A stretch of 64,000 bases of DNA from Azoarcus sp. CIB (lineage in GTDB: Bacteria; Pseudomonadota; Gammaproteobacteria; Burkholderiales; Rhodocyclaceae): positions 2,542,001 to 2,606,000 of the forward strand of contig NZ_CP011072.1 of the NCBI RefSeq assembly GCF_001190925.1, read 5' to 3'. Shown here piece after piece: positions 8,494-17,956 of this stretch (position 1 is its first letter; each line of letters opens with the position of its first letter). Both the position numbers and the translations under genes were made by a program. The notes under the pieces are model-generated. The model had not been told where the DNA came from. It saw nothing but the letters and a program-made list of their open reading frames with translations, and made no database searches.

Positions 8494-9882
8494 ATGCCGA
8501 AATCGATCGCCCCGCTGATTAGTGTATTGGGTGTGCTGATTCTGGCGCTCGCCAGTTGCATGAGCCTGCCTACCATCGTGCCCGACCTCGCCCCGCGCCG
8601 CGGCCCTGCGGTGCAACTGCAAGGCGCACGCGGTCCGCTGTCGGCCGAGCAGAGCAAGGCCATCCTCGACCGGCTCGCGAGCGGCGGCCGCGACACCGAC
8701 ATCTTCGCCCGTCACCTGGCACTCGAAGAGGCCATCGTCGGCAGTCCCCTGACGACCGGCAACCAGGTGCTGCTCCTCCAGGACGGCCCCGCCACCTACC
8801 GGGCAATGCTGTCGGCCATCCAGGGCGCCCGCGACCACATCAATATGGAGACCTACATCCTCGACGACGACGAGGTCGGCCAGCACTTCGCGCAGGCGCT
8901 GATCGACAAGCAGCAGCAAGGCGTCCAGGTCAATCTCATCCGTGACAGCGTAGGCACCATCGGCACGCCGGCGGCTTTCTTCCAGCGGCTGAGCGACAGC
9001 GGAATCCGCGTACTCGAATTCAATCCCCTCAACCCGCTGGTGACCCGCAAGGAATGGGAGCTGAACCAGCGCGACCACCGCAAGCTGCTGATCGTCGACG
9101 GACGCACCGCATTCCTGGGCGGCATCAACATCAGCAGCGTCTACTCCGGCAGCTCCACTGGCAAGCGTTCGCGCCCCCGCCCCGACGGCAGCGTGGCGTG
9201 GCGCGATACCGACCTGCAGCTGCAGGGACCGGTGGTTGCCGAGTTCCAGAAGCTGTTCCTCGCGACGTGGGAAGCGCAGAAGGGCGACCCGCTGACCGGG
9301 AAAGACTATTTCCCGCGCCTCGAGAACGCCGGCCGGCAGGTGGTGCGCGCGATCGGCAGCTCGCCCGACGAACCCTACAGCCTGATCTACGCCACGCTGC
9401 TTTCGGCCATCGGCAGCGCCGAGACCAGCGTGCACCTGACCAACGCGTATTTCGTCCCCGACCCGCAGCTGCTCGCCGCACTCGAAGCCGCGGCCGGACG
9501 CGGCGTCGATGTGAAGCTGATCCTGCCCAGCCAGACCGACTCGTGGCTGGTGTTCCATGCCGGGCGCCGCTACTACGGGCAGCTACTGCGAGCCGGGGTC
9601 AAGATCTACGAGCGGCGCGGGGCGATCCTGCATTCCAAGACCGCGCTGATCGACGGCGTGTGGTCCACGGTGGGATCGACCAACCTCGACTGGCGCAGCT
9701 TCCTGCACAACTACGAGTTGAACGCGGTTGTGTTGGGCGCGGAGTTTGGCAGCCAGGTGCAGGCGATGTTCAAGAAGGACCTGGCGGAGTCCGACGCGAT
9801 CGTGCTGGAGGCATGGGAGCGCCGCGCGCTACACCTGCGCCTGCAGGAATGGTTTGCACGGGTTTGGGAGTACTGGCTCTGA
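8494..9882 (+). CDS. cardiolipin synthase / phospholipase D family protein (ClsC-like)
   Basis: A 462-aa protein with an N-terminal lipoprotein-type signal (hydrophobic stretch ending ALASC, ~residue 21). Two HKD catalytic motifs are intact: HRKLLIVDGRTAFLGG in the first half and HSKTALIDGVWSTVGSTN in the second, each with the expected His, Lys and Asp. This is the phospholipase D superfamily arrangement of cardiolipin synthases, which join phospholipid head groups at the inner membrane. GGAGG eight bases before the ATG fixes the start. The lipobox-like N-terminus differs from the two-helix N-terminus of ClsA. Confidence 0.88.
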   Translation: MPKSIAPLISVLGVLILALASCMSLPTIVPDLAPRRGPAVQLQGARGPLSAEQSKAILDRLASGGRDTDIFARHLALEEAIVGSPLTTGNQVLLLQDGPATYRAMLSAIQGARDHINMETYILDDDEVGQHFAQALIDKQQQGVQVNLIRDSVGTIGTPAAFFQRLSDSGIRVLEFNPLNPLVTRKEWELNQRDHRKLLIVDGRTAFLGGINISSVYSGSSTGKRSRPRPDGSVAWRDTDLQLQGPVVAEFQKLFLATWEAQKGDPLTGKDYFPRLENAGRQVVRAIGSSPDEPYSLIYATLLSAIGSAETSVHLTNAYFVPDPQLLAALEAAAGRGVDVKLILPSQTDSWLVFHAGRRYYGQLLRAGVKIYERRGAILHSKTALIDGVWSTVGSTNLDWRSFLHNYELNAVVLGAEFGSQVQAMFKKDLAESDAIVLEAWERRALHLRLQEWFARVWEYWL

Positions 9883-9920
9883 GCCGGGCGTCTCCAGACA
9901 TCCCGCCAGGTCCGGTGCGA

Positions 9921-12527
9921 TCACGCCCCCTGTACGCGCGTTTTTCCTGCACCACCCGCCACCGCTGCGCGCAGCTCCGCTTCCAGACGCTTGGCGACGC
10001 TGATGTCGAGGAAGGTGATGACGACGCCCTCGATCACGTTGTCCATGGTGCGATACGGCATGATGCGCACGGTAAACCAGCGGCCGTCGCGCGTGGCGAT
10101 CTGCTTTTCCGAGAACATCAGGGTGCGCAGAACCTCGCGGGCGTCGTCTTCCAGTGCGGGGTAGTCCAGATCGGTCACGAGGTCCGACAACGGTCGCCCG
10201 GCATCGGCGGCAATCAGCTTGATGACGCGCGTCGCAAGCGGGGTGAAGCGCCGCACATGGAGCCGGTTGTCGAGGAAGACGGTGGCGATTTCCGTGCTGT
10301 TGAGCAGGTTCTGCATGTCGTTGTTGGCGCTCGACAAGTCATCGACTTTCGATTGCAGCTCGATGTTCACCGTCTGCAGCTCCTCATTCAGCGACTGCAT
10401 CTCCTCCTTCGACGTGGTGAGCTCCTCGTTGGTCGACTGCAGCTCCTCGTTGGTCGATTGCAATTCCTCGTTGGCCGACTTGAGTTCTTCCTGCGAGGTC
10501 TGCATCTCCTCGCGCAGGGAGCGGACTTCGTCGCGCGCCTGCTGCAGCTCGCGCTCCAGTTCGGTCTGCCGCGCACTGCGTGATGTCCCACGACCGCCCT
10601 TTTGGGTTTCGGGCAGCGGCGGCAGTTCCGCAAACACGATCATCACCATGCCGCGCAGCGGCTCCGGCTCCTCGATCATCTGCACGACAAGGCCAACCCT
10701 GCGCGTTATTGCGTCGTCGCTCACGCGTATGTCGGTGCGCTCGACGCGGCCGCGATTGCGCGTGACCTGGTACAGCGCGCTGCCGATTTCCGCGCGCAGC
10801 CCCTCGCGTGCCATCGCGTAAATGTTCCAGTTGGCCTTGCCGGCGGCCGGCTCCAGGTAGCGTCCGGTGCGGCCGTTGATGTAGACGATGTCGCCGCGGT
10901 CATTGACCAGCACCGCCGCCGGTGCGAACTGCCGCAACAGCAATTGGTCTGCAAGGCCTTGCAGGTTGACGGGCGGTGGCGACACCCTGGCCTCGCCCTC
11001 CCAGACGGGAAGACTACGGCCACGTGCAGGGAAGTCGATGTCGACGGCCTGCGCCGGAATGTCGATGCGGCGAAAGATACGCGCCTTGGCGTCGATCGGG
11101 GCGAACAGGTCGGTCGCCGGTCCAAGCGCCTCGGAGTTGCCCAGGAACAGCACGCCGCCGGGCGTGAGGCTGTAATGGAACAGCGGCAGCAGCTTCCTTT
11201 GCAGCTCGGCGCTGAAGTAGATCAGCAGGTTGCGGCAGAGCAGCAGATCGAGCTTGGTGAAGGGCGGGTCCTGGATCAGGTTCTGCGGCGCGAACACGAC
11301 CATCTCGCGGATTTCCTTGCTGACCTGATAGCCGTCGTCGGTGGCGACAAAGAAACGCGCCAGCCGCTCGGGCGAAACGTCGGTGACGATGTTGGCCGGA
11401 TAACGTCCCTGACGCGCCCGGTCGATCGCGTCGGTGTCGAGATCCGTGGCGAAGATATGCAGTGAAAAACGGCTGGCAGGTTTGAACTTCTCCATCGACT
11501 CCTTGAAGACGATCGCCAGCGAGTAGGCCTCTTCGCCGGTCGAACAGCCGGGCACCCAGGCACGCAGTACACGGCTCGCGGATCCGCGCGCGAACAATGG
11601 CGGCAATGCCTCATCGCGCAGGCTGTCCCAGGCTGCGGGGTCGCGGAAGAAGCTGGTCACGCCGATCAGGAATTCCCTGAACAGCAGTTCGAGCTCCTGC
11701 GGATTCTCCTGCAGGAAGCGCACGTAGGTGGCGATGCGGTCGATCTGGTGAATGCCCATGCGCCGCTCGATGCGGCGGTAAAGCGTGGACTTCTTGTAGA
11801 GCGAGAAGTCCTGGCCGTTATGCGCGCGCAGGAGAATCAGCACCTTCTCCAGCCCGCTTTGCAGCTGGCTATCGACGACGGGTTCGGCGGTGGCAGCGCG
11901 CGCGGCGTGCCGGAGGCTGGCGAGGATGCGTGCGGGCAGTTCGGCGGCGGGGGCGACGATGTCGACCACGCCGGCATCGATCGCGCTGCGCGGCATCGCG
12001 GAAAAGGCCGCCGAGGCCGGATCCTGCGCCAGGGCGAGACCGGCGTTTTCCTTGATGGCGCGCATGCCGGCGCTGCCATCCGAACCCATGCCGGAGAGGA
12101 TCACGCCGACCGCCAGCTGGTGACGGTCCTCCGCCAGCGATTTCAGGAAGAAGTCGATGGGCAGGCGCAAGCCGCGCGGCGCGGCAGGCTCGAACAGGTA
12201 GAGCGCACCGCGCAGCATCGACATGTCGCGGTTCGGCGGGATCACATAGACGTGGTCCGGTTTGACCTTGAGGCGATTCCTGGCCTGCACTACCGGCATC
12301 GCCGTGGCGCGCTGCAGCAAGTCGGGCATCATCCCCTTGTGGGTCGGATCGAGGTGCTGAACGATGACGTAGGCCATGCCGCTGCCTGCCGGCACCTTGG
12401 CCAGGAACTGCTCCAGCGCCTCGAGACCGCCGGCCGAGGCGCCGATGCCGACGACCGGAAACGCTTCGCCGCCGGCCGCCTTCGGCGACGCGGTGTACGC
12501 GGAGGGATCGGATTCCTGCTTGGCCAT
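9921..12527 (-). CDS. CheB-CheR-PAS fusion signalling protein
   Basis: An 868-aa protein. A CheB methylesterase domain (~20-205) carries GIGASAGG, IVQHLDPTHKG and GMGSDGSAG, i.e. the Ser-His-Asp triad, without a receiver domain. A CheR methyltransferase (~215-480) contains SFFRDPAAWDSL and WVPGCSTGEEAYSLAI. A PAS-like segment, a long coiled coil of NEELQSTNEEL-type repeats (~640-740) and a terminal PAS (~740-855) follow. Most known relatives go on into a histidine kinase or GGDEF output; this one ends after the PAS. No other chemotaxis genes are near. The ATG at 12527 has AAGGAAG upstream. Confidence 0.9.
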   Translation of the reverse strand: MAKQESDPSAYTASPKAAGGEAFPVVGIGASAGGLEALEQFLAKVPAGSGMAYVIVQHLDPTHKGMMPDLLQRATAMPVVQARNRLKVKPDHVYVIPPNRDMSMLRGALYLFEPAAPRGLRLPIDFFLKSLAEDRHQLAVGVILSGMGSDGSAGMRAIKENAGLALAQDPASAAFSAMPRSAIDAGVVDIVAPAAELPARILASLRHAARAATAEPVVDSQLQSGLEKVLILLRAHNGQDFSLYKKSTLYRRIERRMGIHQIDRIATYVRFLQENPQELELLFREFLIGVTSFFRDPAAWDSLRDEALPPLFARGSASRVLRAWVPGCSTGEEAYSLAIVFKESMEKFKPASRFSLHIFATDLDTDAIDRARQGRYPANIVTDVSPERLARFFVATDDGYQVSKEIREMVVFAPQNLIQDPPFTKLDLLLCRNLLIYFSAELQRKLLPLFHYSLTPGGVLFLGNSEALGPATDLFAPIDAKARIFRRIDIPAQAVDIDFPARGRSLPVWEGEARVSPPPVNLQGLADQLLLRQFAPAAVLVNDRGDIVYINGRTGRYLEPAAGKANWNIYAMAREGLRAEIGSALYQVTRNRGRVERTDIRVSDDAITRRVGLVVQMIEEPEPLRGMVMIVFAELPPLPETQKGGRGTSRSARQTELERELQQARDEVRSLREEMQTSQEELKSANEELQSTNEELQSTNEELTTSKEEMQSLNEELQTVNIELQSKVDDLSSANNDMQNLLNSTEIATVFLDNRLHVRRFTPLATRVIKLIAADAGRPLSDLVTDLDYPALEDDAREVLRTLMFSEKQIATRDGRWFTVRIMPYRTMDNVIEGVVITFLDISVAKRLEAELRAAVAGGAGKTRVQGA

Positions 12528-12813
12528 GACCACACTTCCTTTTAGCACCGGTCAACGCCCGGCCACGATGCCTCGACGGCACTACCCTGCCGGAACACCC
12601 GCAGGTGTTGCAAATTCGGCGGCCGACACTGTAACAGTCTTCCCCGACGTGCCGTAACGAAGGTCGCCCGGCGCGCTAATGCTGATCACCGCCGGACCCT
12701 GCGTCTGTACGGCACCGTACCGACACGGCCGGCCCGGGCGACCAGACTTTTCCATATCTTCCGGACGCGCGGGCGCATCTGCACCGCGCCGACGGATCGA
12801 GGAGATGGATCCC

Positions 12814-13548
12814 ATGAAAAAGAACAAGATGAACCTGCTCATGCTGCCGGGGCTGCTCAATGACGCGAGCCTGTTCGAGCATCAGGCGGAGGCACTGGCG
12901 GATCTGGTCGGCATCACGATCGCCGACCTGACCGGCTCGGACTCGATCACCACGCTTGCCGCGGACGCCCTGGCGCAAGCCCCTGCGGGGCCCTTCATGC
13001 TCGCCGGGATGTCGATGGGGGGGTATGTCGCGTTCGAGATCATGCGCCAGGCGGGGGAACGCGTGCAGGCGCTGGTACTCCTGAGCACGAGTGCACGCCC
13101 CGATACGACGGACGCCACCAAGGCCCGTGAGGAACTCATCGCACTCGCCGAAACCGACTTCCCCGCGGTCATCGAAAAGCTGCTGGCACGCATGGCGCAT
13201 CCCGACCATGCGAATACACCCGAGGTCGGTGGCGTTTTCCAGTCGATGGCGAACGGCCTGGGACGCGACGTGTTCGTGCGCCAGCAGCGCGCCATCATCG
13301 GACGCGCGGATAGCCGCCCTACCCTCGCCAGCATCCGCTGCCCGACGCTCGTGATGTGCGGGCGGGATGATCAGGTCACGCCGCCGGAAGTCCACGAAGA
13401 GCTTGTCGCCGGGATTGCCGAGGCGCAGCTCGTGATCATCGAGGAATGCGGCCATCTCTTGCCGCTGGAGCAGCCGGACCAGGCTACCGCGATCCTGCAC
13501 GACTGGCTGTCGGAACTCCTCGGCTCACCACGTTCGAACCCGAACTGA
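12814..13548 (+). CDS. alpha/beta hydrolase
   Basis: A 244-aa alpha/beta-hydrolase fold protein. The nucleophile elbow is GMSMGG (~residues 67-72), the acid is likely in CGRDDQVTPP, and the histidine is in EECGHLLPLEQP. The short cap and the MLPGLLNDASLF start resemble small esterases/lactonases of the BioH/MenH-like group. The substrate is unknown. The ATG at 12814 was chosen over 12805 because GGAG is better spaced from it. No operon partner; VIT follows on the opposite strand. Confidence 0.82.
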   Translation: MKKNKMNLLMLPGLLNDASLFEHQAEALADLVGITIADLTGSDSITTLAADALAQAPAGPFMLAGMSMGGYVAFEIMRQAGERVQALVLLSTSARPDTTDATKAREELIALAETDFPAVIEKLLARMAHPDHANTPEVGGVFQSMANGLGRDVFVRQQRAIIGRADSRPTLASIRCPTLVMCGRDDQVTPPEVHEELVAGIAEAQLVIIEECGHLLPLEQPDQATAILHDWLSELLGSPRSNPN

Positions 13549-13595
13549 CCCCGCTGACTGGACGATAAGCATCGACGAGCATTGTCGGAACCGGC

Positions 13596-14297
13596 TCAAA
13601 CCGCCGCCCCGAACAACGACCCCACGCCCGCGGTAATCGCCATCGCGAGCGCACCCCAGAAGGTGACCCGCCACGCGCCCGTTAGCATGGCCGCCCCGCC
13701 CACCCGTGCCGCAACGCCGCCCAACAGGGCGAGGAACGCGAGCGAGGTTCCCGAAACCCACGGGATCAGCGCCTGCGCTGGCGCCACGGCCGCTACCACG
13801 AGCGGCAGCGCCGCACCGACCGCGAAGCTCGCGGCCGACGACAGCGCGGCCTGGACCGGCCGGGCGCTCAGTTCTGCGGAGATTCCGAGTTCGTCGCGCG
13901 CATGGGCTCCGAGGGCGTCGCGCGCCATCAGCTGCTCGGCAACCTGTTGCGCAAGACCCGGCTCGACTCCCCGGGCGACATAGATCGCCGCCAGCTCGCG
14001 GTGTTCCGCGACCGGGTGCATTTCGATTTCGGTGCGCTCGCGCAACAGGTCGGCCTTTTCGGTGTCGGCCTGCGATTGGACGGAGACGTATTCCCCTGCG
14101 GCCATCGACATCGCGCCGGGCACCAGCCCGGCAACGCCAGCAACCAGGGCTTCCCCCTGCGCCGCACCGGCAGCCGCGACGCCGATCACGAGACTGGCGG
14201 TCGAAACGATGCCGTCGTTGGCGCCGAGTACGGCAGCACGCATCCAGCCGATACGGTCGGTGCGGTGGCGTTCGGCGTGACGTCGGGCAAACTTCAC
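13596..14297 (-). CDS. VIT family (CCC1-like) Fe/Mn transporter
   Basis: A 233-aa membrane protein with the VIT1/CCC1 signature near the N-terminus (LGANDGIVSTASLVIGVAAA), then GAMSMAAGEYVSVQSQ, a cytoplasmic acidic helical region with HARDEL, and three more hydrophobic segments to the C-terminus. The family exports Fe(II) or Mn(II) from the cytosol. The start is a GTG at 14297; the preceding ATG frame closes at once. The ribosome binding site is weak, so the exact start is less certain. It stands alone. Confidence 0.9.
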   Translation of the reverse strand: MKFARRHAERHRTDRIGWMRAAVLGANDGIVSTASLVIGVAAAGAAQGEALVAGVAGLVPGAMSMAAGEYVSVQSQADTEKADLLRERTEIEMHPVAEHRELAAIYVARGVEPGLAQQVAEQLMARDALGAHARDELGISAELSARPVQAALSSAASFAVGAALPLVVAAVAPAQALIPWVSGTSLAFLALLGGVAARVGGAAMLTGAWRVTFWGALAMAITAGVGSLFGAAV

Positions 14298-14351
14298 GTT
14301 GGGCAGTCCATGTAGGTCAATCCGGACGACACGATCGCCGCACAGGCAGCA

Positions 14352-15686
14352 TCAAGCCCGGGGCAAATCCTCGAGCCGCGTTCGCCACGACGGATCACGC
14401 TCTTGCAGGACCTTTTCGGCCAACCTTTCGGCGGTGACGTCAATCACCACCATGCGGCATTCACGACCGGTTTCGTCTGCGACGGCCTCGATCCTGACGA
14501 TCGCTTCGGGACGCTGGCTGCTGGCCATCAGGACGACCTCGCATTTCTTCTTGCATTTTGCGTCAAGCACCTCGTCGAAGAAGCAGGTGAAAATCGGCAG
14601 GAATTCCGGCTTGAGCGACGCGGCAAAGCGATACCGTCCATGTTGTGAGCGCTTGATACCGAGCAAGATGGCACCCGCGAGATTCACATCGAGAATGACC
14701 CCGAGCGCGTCCAGCGTAAAGTAGCCGACCGGTGCAAAGTCATACACATCGGCGTACCGCCTGCGCAACGAATCCGCTTCGTCATACGCCTCGCGAAGTT
14801 CCTCGTTATGCAGTTCCAGTTCGATCTCGTGCACCCGCAGTTCGTGCAGCAAGCGCTCGGCGTCCCAAGGCGTGGTCGGCACGCTGGGTTGCGTTTGCCT
14901 TAATCGGGCCTCGGCACGCTTGCGCAGGGTTGCCGGATTCGGCCGCACGCGATACTTGGTCAGGTTGGCCGGCATCAAACCGAACAGACGGTCGTATTCC
15001 GACTTCACCACGGCGTAGCATTCGCACGCCCGCGCTTCCAGCCCTGCACGATCGGTCAGCTTGATATGCCCGCGGTGGTAATGAATCAGTCCGGCCGCCT
15101 GCAGCTTTCCGGCGGCCTCGGTAACGGCTTCGCGGCGCACCCCCAGCATGCGGGCAATCAGTTCCTGGGTCACATCGAGCTGATTGCCCGGCAGCAGGTC
15201 AAAGCTGAGGAGCAGCCAGCGACACAGCCGCTGGTCCACCGCGTGGTGTCGATTGCACACGACGCTCTGCGCCATCTGCGTCATCAAGGCCTGGGCGTAC
15301 GAGAGCGACAGGCGCTGCAGACTGGCACCCTGGTCGATCTCCCAGCGCATCACTTCCGCCCGCAGGCGATAGGCACTGCCACCGTTCTGAACCGTCACCG
15401 TGTGCATCGTGGTTTCGCCACCCAGCACCAGCGGAATGCCGACCAGGCCATCATTGCCGGTCATCGCCAGTTCGGTCGATGAGCCATCCCGGGTCGAAAA
15501 GGTCATCGAGACGATGCATGTCGTCGGGAAATAGACGAACGCCAGTTGGTCACCCGACTCGTAGAGCACCTCGCCAGGCGTAAAGGTGACGAGGTCCAGG
15601 TCGTCGACCAGCCGGGCGTACTCCTTCACGGGCAAGGCCGCCAGAACACGGTTCTGCCTCGGATTGTGCATCACCGAATGCGGCAT
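14352..15686 (-). CDS. Crp/Fnr-type regulator fused to a C-terminal PAS domain
   Basis: A 444-aa protein. Residues ~15-130 form a cyclic-nucleotide-binding-like beta barrel and ~150-230 a winged helix-turn-helix (DVTQELIARMLGVRREAV), as in the Crp-like group common in rhizobia and betaproteobacteria (usually ~240 aa). It continues for another ~200 residues: a coiled coil (ERLLHELRVHEIELELHNEE) and a PAS domain (~315-430). No FNR-type cysteine cluster is seen. GAGGAAGG before the ATG supports the start. The extension suggests that a second signal modulates DNA binding; target genes are unknown. Confidence 0.85.
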   Translation of the reverse strand: MPHSVMHNPRQNRVLAALPVKEYARLVDDLDLVTFTPGEVLYESGDQLAFVYFPTTCIVSMTFSTRDGSSTELAMTGNDGLVGIPLVLGGETTMHTVTVQNGGSAYRLRAEVMRWEIDQGASLQRLSLSYAQALMTQMAQSVVCNRHHAVDQRLCRWLLLSFDLLPGNQLDVTQELIARMLGVRREAVTEAAGKLQAAGLIHYHRGHIKLTDRAGLEARACECYAVVKSEYDRLFGLMPANLTKYRVRPNPATLRKRAEARLRQTQPSVPTTPWDAERLLHELRVHEIELELHNEELREAYDEADSLRRRYADVYDFAPVGYFTLDALGVILDVNLAGAILLGIKRSQHGRYRFAASLKPEFLPIFTCFFDEVLDAKCKKKCEVVLMASSQRPEAIVRIEAVADETGRECRMVVIDVTAERLAEKVLQERDPSWRTRLEDLPRA

Positions 15687-15805
15687 TGCGCCTTCCTCAT
15701 GCCGTCAGCCCGCGGTTCAATGGCGGCGACACCCGAGTTCGCCAACCGGGCCGCAACACGCGCAGCGGAGGCTATGCACGACGTGGCGCGTGAGCAGTCG
15801 CATGG

Positions 15806-15952
15806 CTACACACCACGTCCGCTGATCAGCCGGATCAATACAACCACGATCGCAATCACCAGCAGGATGTGGATGAAGCCGCCCAGGGTGGTCGAGCTCA
15901 CCAGGCCGAGCAGCCACAGGACCAGCAGCACGACTGCAATGGTATAGAGCAT
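15806..15952 (-). CDS. lmo0937 family small membrane protein
   Basis: A 48-aa protein (MLYTIAVVLLVLWLLGLVSS, then a second hydrophobic segment ending ISGRGV). The MLYTI start, the two helices and the TTLGGFIHILLVIA middle match the lmo0937 family, small stress-associated membrane proteins of unknown function. AGGATTCC precedes the ATG. It fits with the other small membrane stress proteins at 2400-3550. Confidence 0.8.
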   Translation of the reverse strand: MLYTIAVVLLVLWLLGLVSSTTLGGFIHILLVIAIVVVLIRLISGRGV

Positions 15953-16392
15953 GGAATCCTCCTCGCTTGTCAGGCCGGATCCACGCCATCGCGCATCATC
16001 CGGGACCGCGCCGGCGGCTCGCGATCCGCCAGGATCGCGGACGCGCCGCCCGCCATGTCGCTATCAATATTCGATTTGATCGGGGGCGTCTGTCTGGCAG
16101 CGCACACAAGGGTCCCTGACATCCACGCGGAGGACCAAGACCGGGCGTGACACGACCGACATAGGGGGAGTATGCGCTCGCCCTGTCGGGGAGGCGCTGG
16201 ACCGCATACCGTGACGGAGGACCAACGGCAGCGCGTTAGTGATTTCTTCGGCGTCTCCCTGACCGTGTTCTCCCGGAGTGACTAACCTACAGGGAGATCA
16301 CAGCAGTCCACCACGCGCACCACCACTCGAGAACGCGAAGATTCTTGGTCAGTCTCGTCGCGGGTTGGGTTGCCACTCGTTGGGAGCAGCAC
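15953..16392. other. intergenic region, no gene seen
   Basis: 440 bp between the lmo0937-like gene and the HD-GYP gene. No open frame with family resemblance and no clear promoter or terminator was recognised. Confidence 0.5.
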
Positions 16393-17649
16393 ATGAACTC
16401 GTTCAACAAGCGAACCGCGGCACGGATTGCGGTCGTCAGCGCGCTGCTCGCCGCGCTGGCCAGTCCTGTCGCGTGGTTCGTCACGTATAAACGTGCCGAG
16501 GATGGAACGGTATGGCTTGCAATCGACGAGTCACGCCGTCTTCTGCATCATTTCGGCGCTATTGACCTCACCGGCCTGGATGCAGGGGACAACGCCCGCA
16601 AGGCGGCGGATGTCCTTGCAGGGGGACTCTTCGACATTGCTGAAATCTACGATCAGGAGGGAGTCAAGCTCGCACACGCAATGACCGAAGAGGGCAAGGT
16701 GGTTGAGGAACAACTCCCCTCGCACGCTCGTCCCACTTACCGTGCCGGCTTTCACGAGAGCTTCAAACTTGAAGACAAGCGTTGGGCGTTGCGGGTTTTT
16801 GTGCCACTGCGAGGGGCCGCCGACGCGGATCGGATCACTGGATACTTCGAAGGTGTCCGCGTCGTCCCCCCGTGGCAGCGCGAGCAGTTGCGTGCGGACG
16901 CGCTCAGCGCTGCCCTGATGGTCGGGCTCGCCGCGGTGCTGTGCGGCAGCGCAATCTATCCCGTCGTCGTGCGCCTGTCCGCCGACAATGAGCGCAAGGC
17001 CCGCGAAATCCTCGATTCGCACCTCTCGATGATGGAAGCGCTCGGGCGTGCCGTCGCGATGCGGGATTCCGACACCGGGGCCCACAATTTCCGGGTTGCC
17101 TGGATTGCTGCGCGCATCGGCGAACGCCTCGACCTGGCCGGCAGGGCGATGCAGTCCCTGATCGTCGGCAGTTTTCTGCACGACGTCGGCAAGATCAGCA
17201 TTCCCGATGCGATTCTGCTCAAACCGGGCAAGCTCGACGCCGAAGAGAGCAAGATCATGCACACGCACGTGGCGCATGGCGAGGAGATTGTTTCCGGCAT
17301 CGGATGGCTGGAGGACGCGAATGCGATCGTCGCGGCCCATCATGAAAAGTGGGACGGCTCGGGTTACCCGCGCAAACTGTCGGGTGACGAAATCCCGCTT
17401 TCCGCCCGCATATTCTCCGTGGCGGACGTCTTCGATGCGCTCAGCTCAAAACGCCCCTACAAAGAGCCGATGAGCTTCGAGGCAACGATGTCGATCCTGG
17501 AGGCGGACACCGGAAGCCATTTCGACCCGCGCGTGATGACTGCCTTCCGCCCCATTGCCCGCGAGGTATTCAATTGCCTTGGCCGGTGTAACGAGGAGGA
17601 TGTCCGGCGCCTGCTCGAAGAGCGGGTTCGCTTTCATTTCGGCGTTTAA
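16393..17649 (+). CDS. HD-GYP domain cyclic di-GMP phosphodiesterase, membrane-bound
   Basis: A 418-aa protein. One membrane helix near the start (~12-32), a periplasmic region of ~150 residues, a second helix (~175-195), then a cytoplasmic HD-GYP domain (~210-400). Catalytic motifs are intact: HDVGK, a later HTHVAHGEEIV, and HHEKWDGSGYP (canonical HHExxDGxGYP). It probably hydrolyses cyclic di-GMP in response to a periplasmic ligand. The ATG at 16393 with GGGAG upstream gives the N-terminal anchor directly. It is a separate unit. Confidence 0.9.
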   Translation: MNSFNKRTAARIAVVSALLAALASPVAWFVTYKRAEDGTVWLAIDESRRLLHHFGAIDLTGLDAGDNARKAADVLAGGLFDIAEIYDQEGVKLAHAMTEEGKVVEEQLPSHARPTYRAGFHESFKLEDKRWALRVFVPLRGAADADRITGYFEGVRVVPPWQREQLRADALSAALMVGLAAVLCGSAIYPVVVRLSADNERKAREILDSHLSMMEALGRAVAMRDSDTGAHNFRVAWIAARIGERLDLAGRAMQSLIVGSFLHDVGKISIPDAILLKPGKLDAEESKIMHTHVAHGEEIVSGIGWLEDANAIVAAHHEKWDGSGYPRKLSGDEIPLSARIFSVADVFDALSSKRPYKEPMSFEATMSILEADTGSHFDPRVMTAFRPIAREVFNCLGRCNEEDVRRLLEERVRFHFGV

Positions 17650-17956
17650 TGCCTGAAGCGAGAAGAACCAAGCGCCCTCCGGAATTGCGACTGCGTTCTT
17701 TCGATTGGCAATCTTGTCCCGTGCGCAGGGTCCGCACGGCGCTCAGCGTCAGGCCGGCGACGGCAAGCAATCTCAGCTCGCGCGCCGTTCAGAATCGATT
17801 CACATCTGCGTACGCACAATGTGTTGTGTTCCATGCGATCGCGGCAGGCAAGGAAGCAATCTTGACTTGGCCTGACGCTTGCCTCGGGCGGAGTAGGCCA
17901 TCGTCCGAGCTGATTGCTCCCATCGCTGGACATCCCCCACCCGCCGGAGAACGCGC
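17650..17956. other. intergenic region, no gene seen
   Basis: 307 bp between the HD-GYP gene and the flavocytochrome gene, same strand. Short frames on either strand show no family resemblance. Confidence 0.45.

Noticed and set aside
17730-17775. PEP-CTERM-like sequence (LLAVAGLTLSAVRTLR) on the minus strand
   Set aside because: No PEP motif, no upstream protein-like frame and no exosortase genes; probably coincidental.
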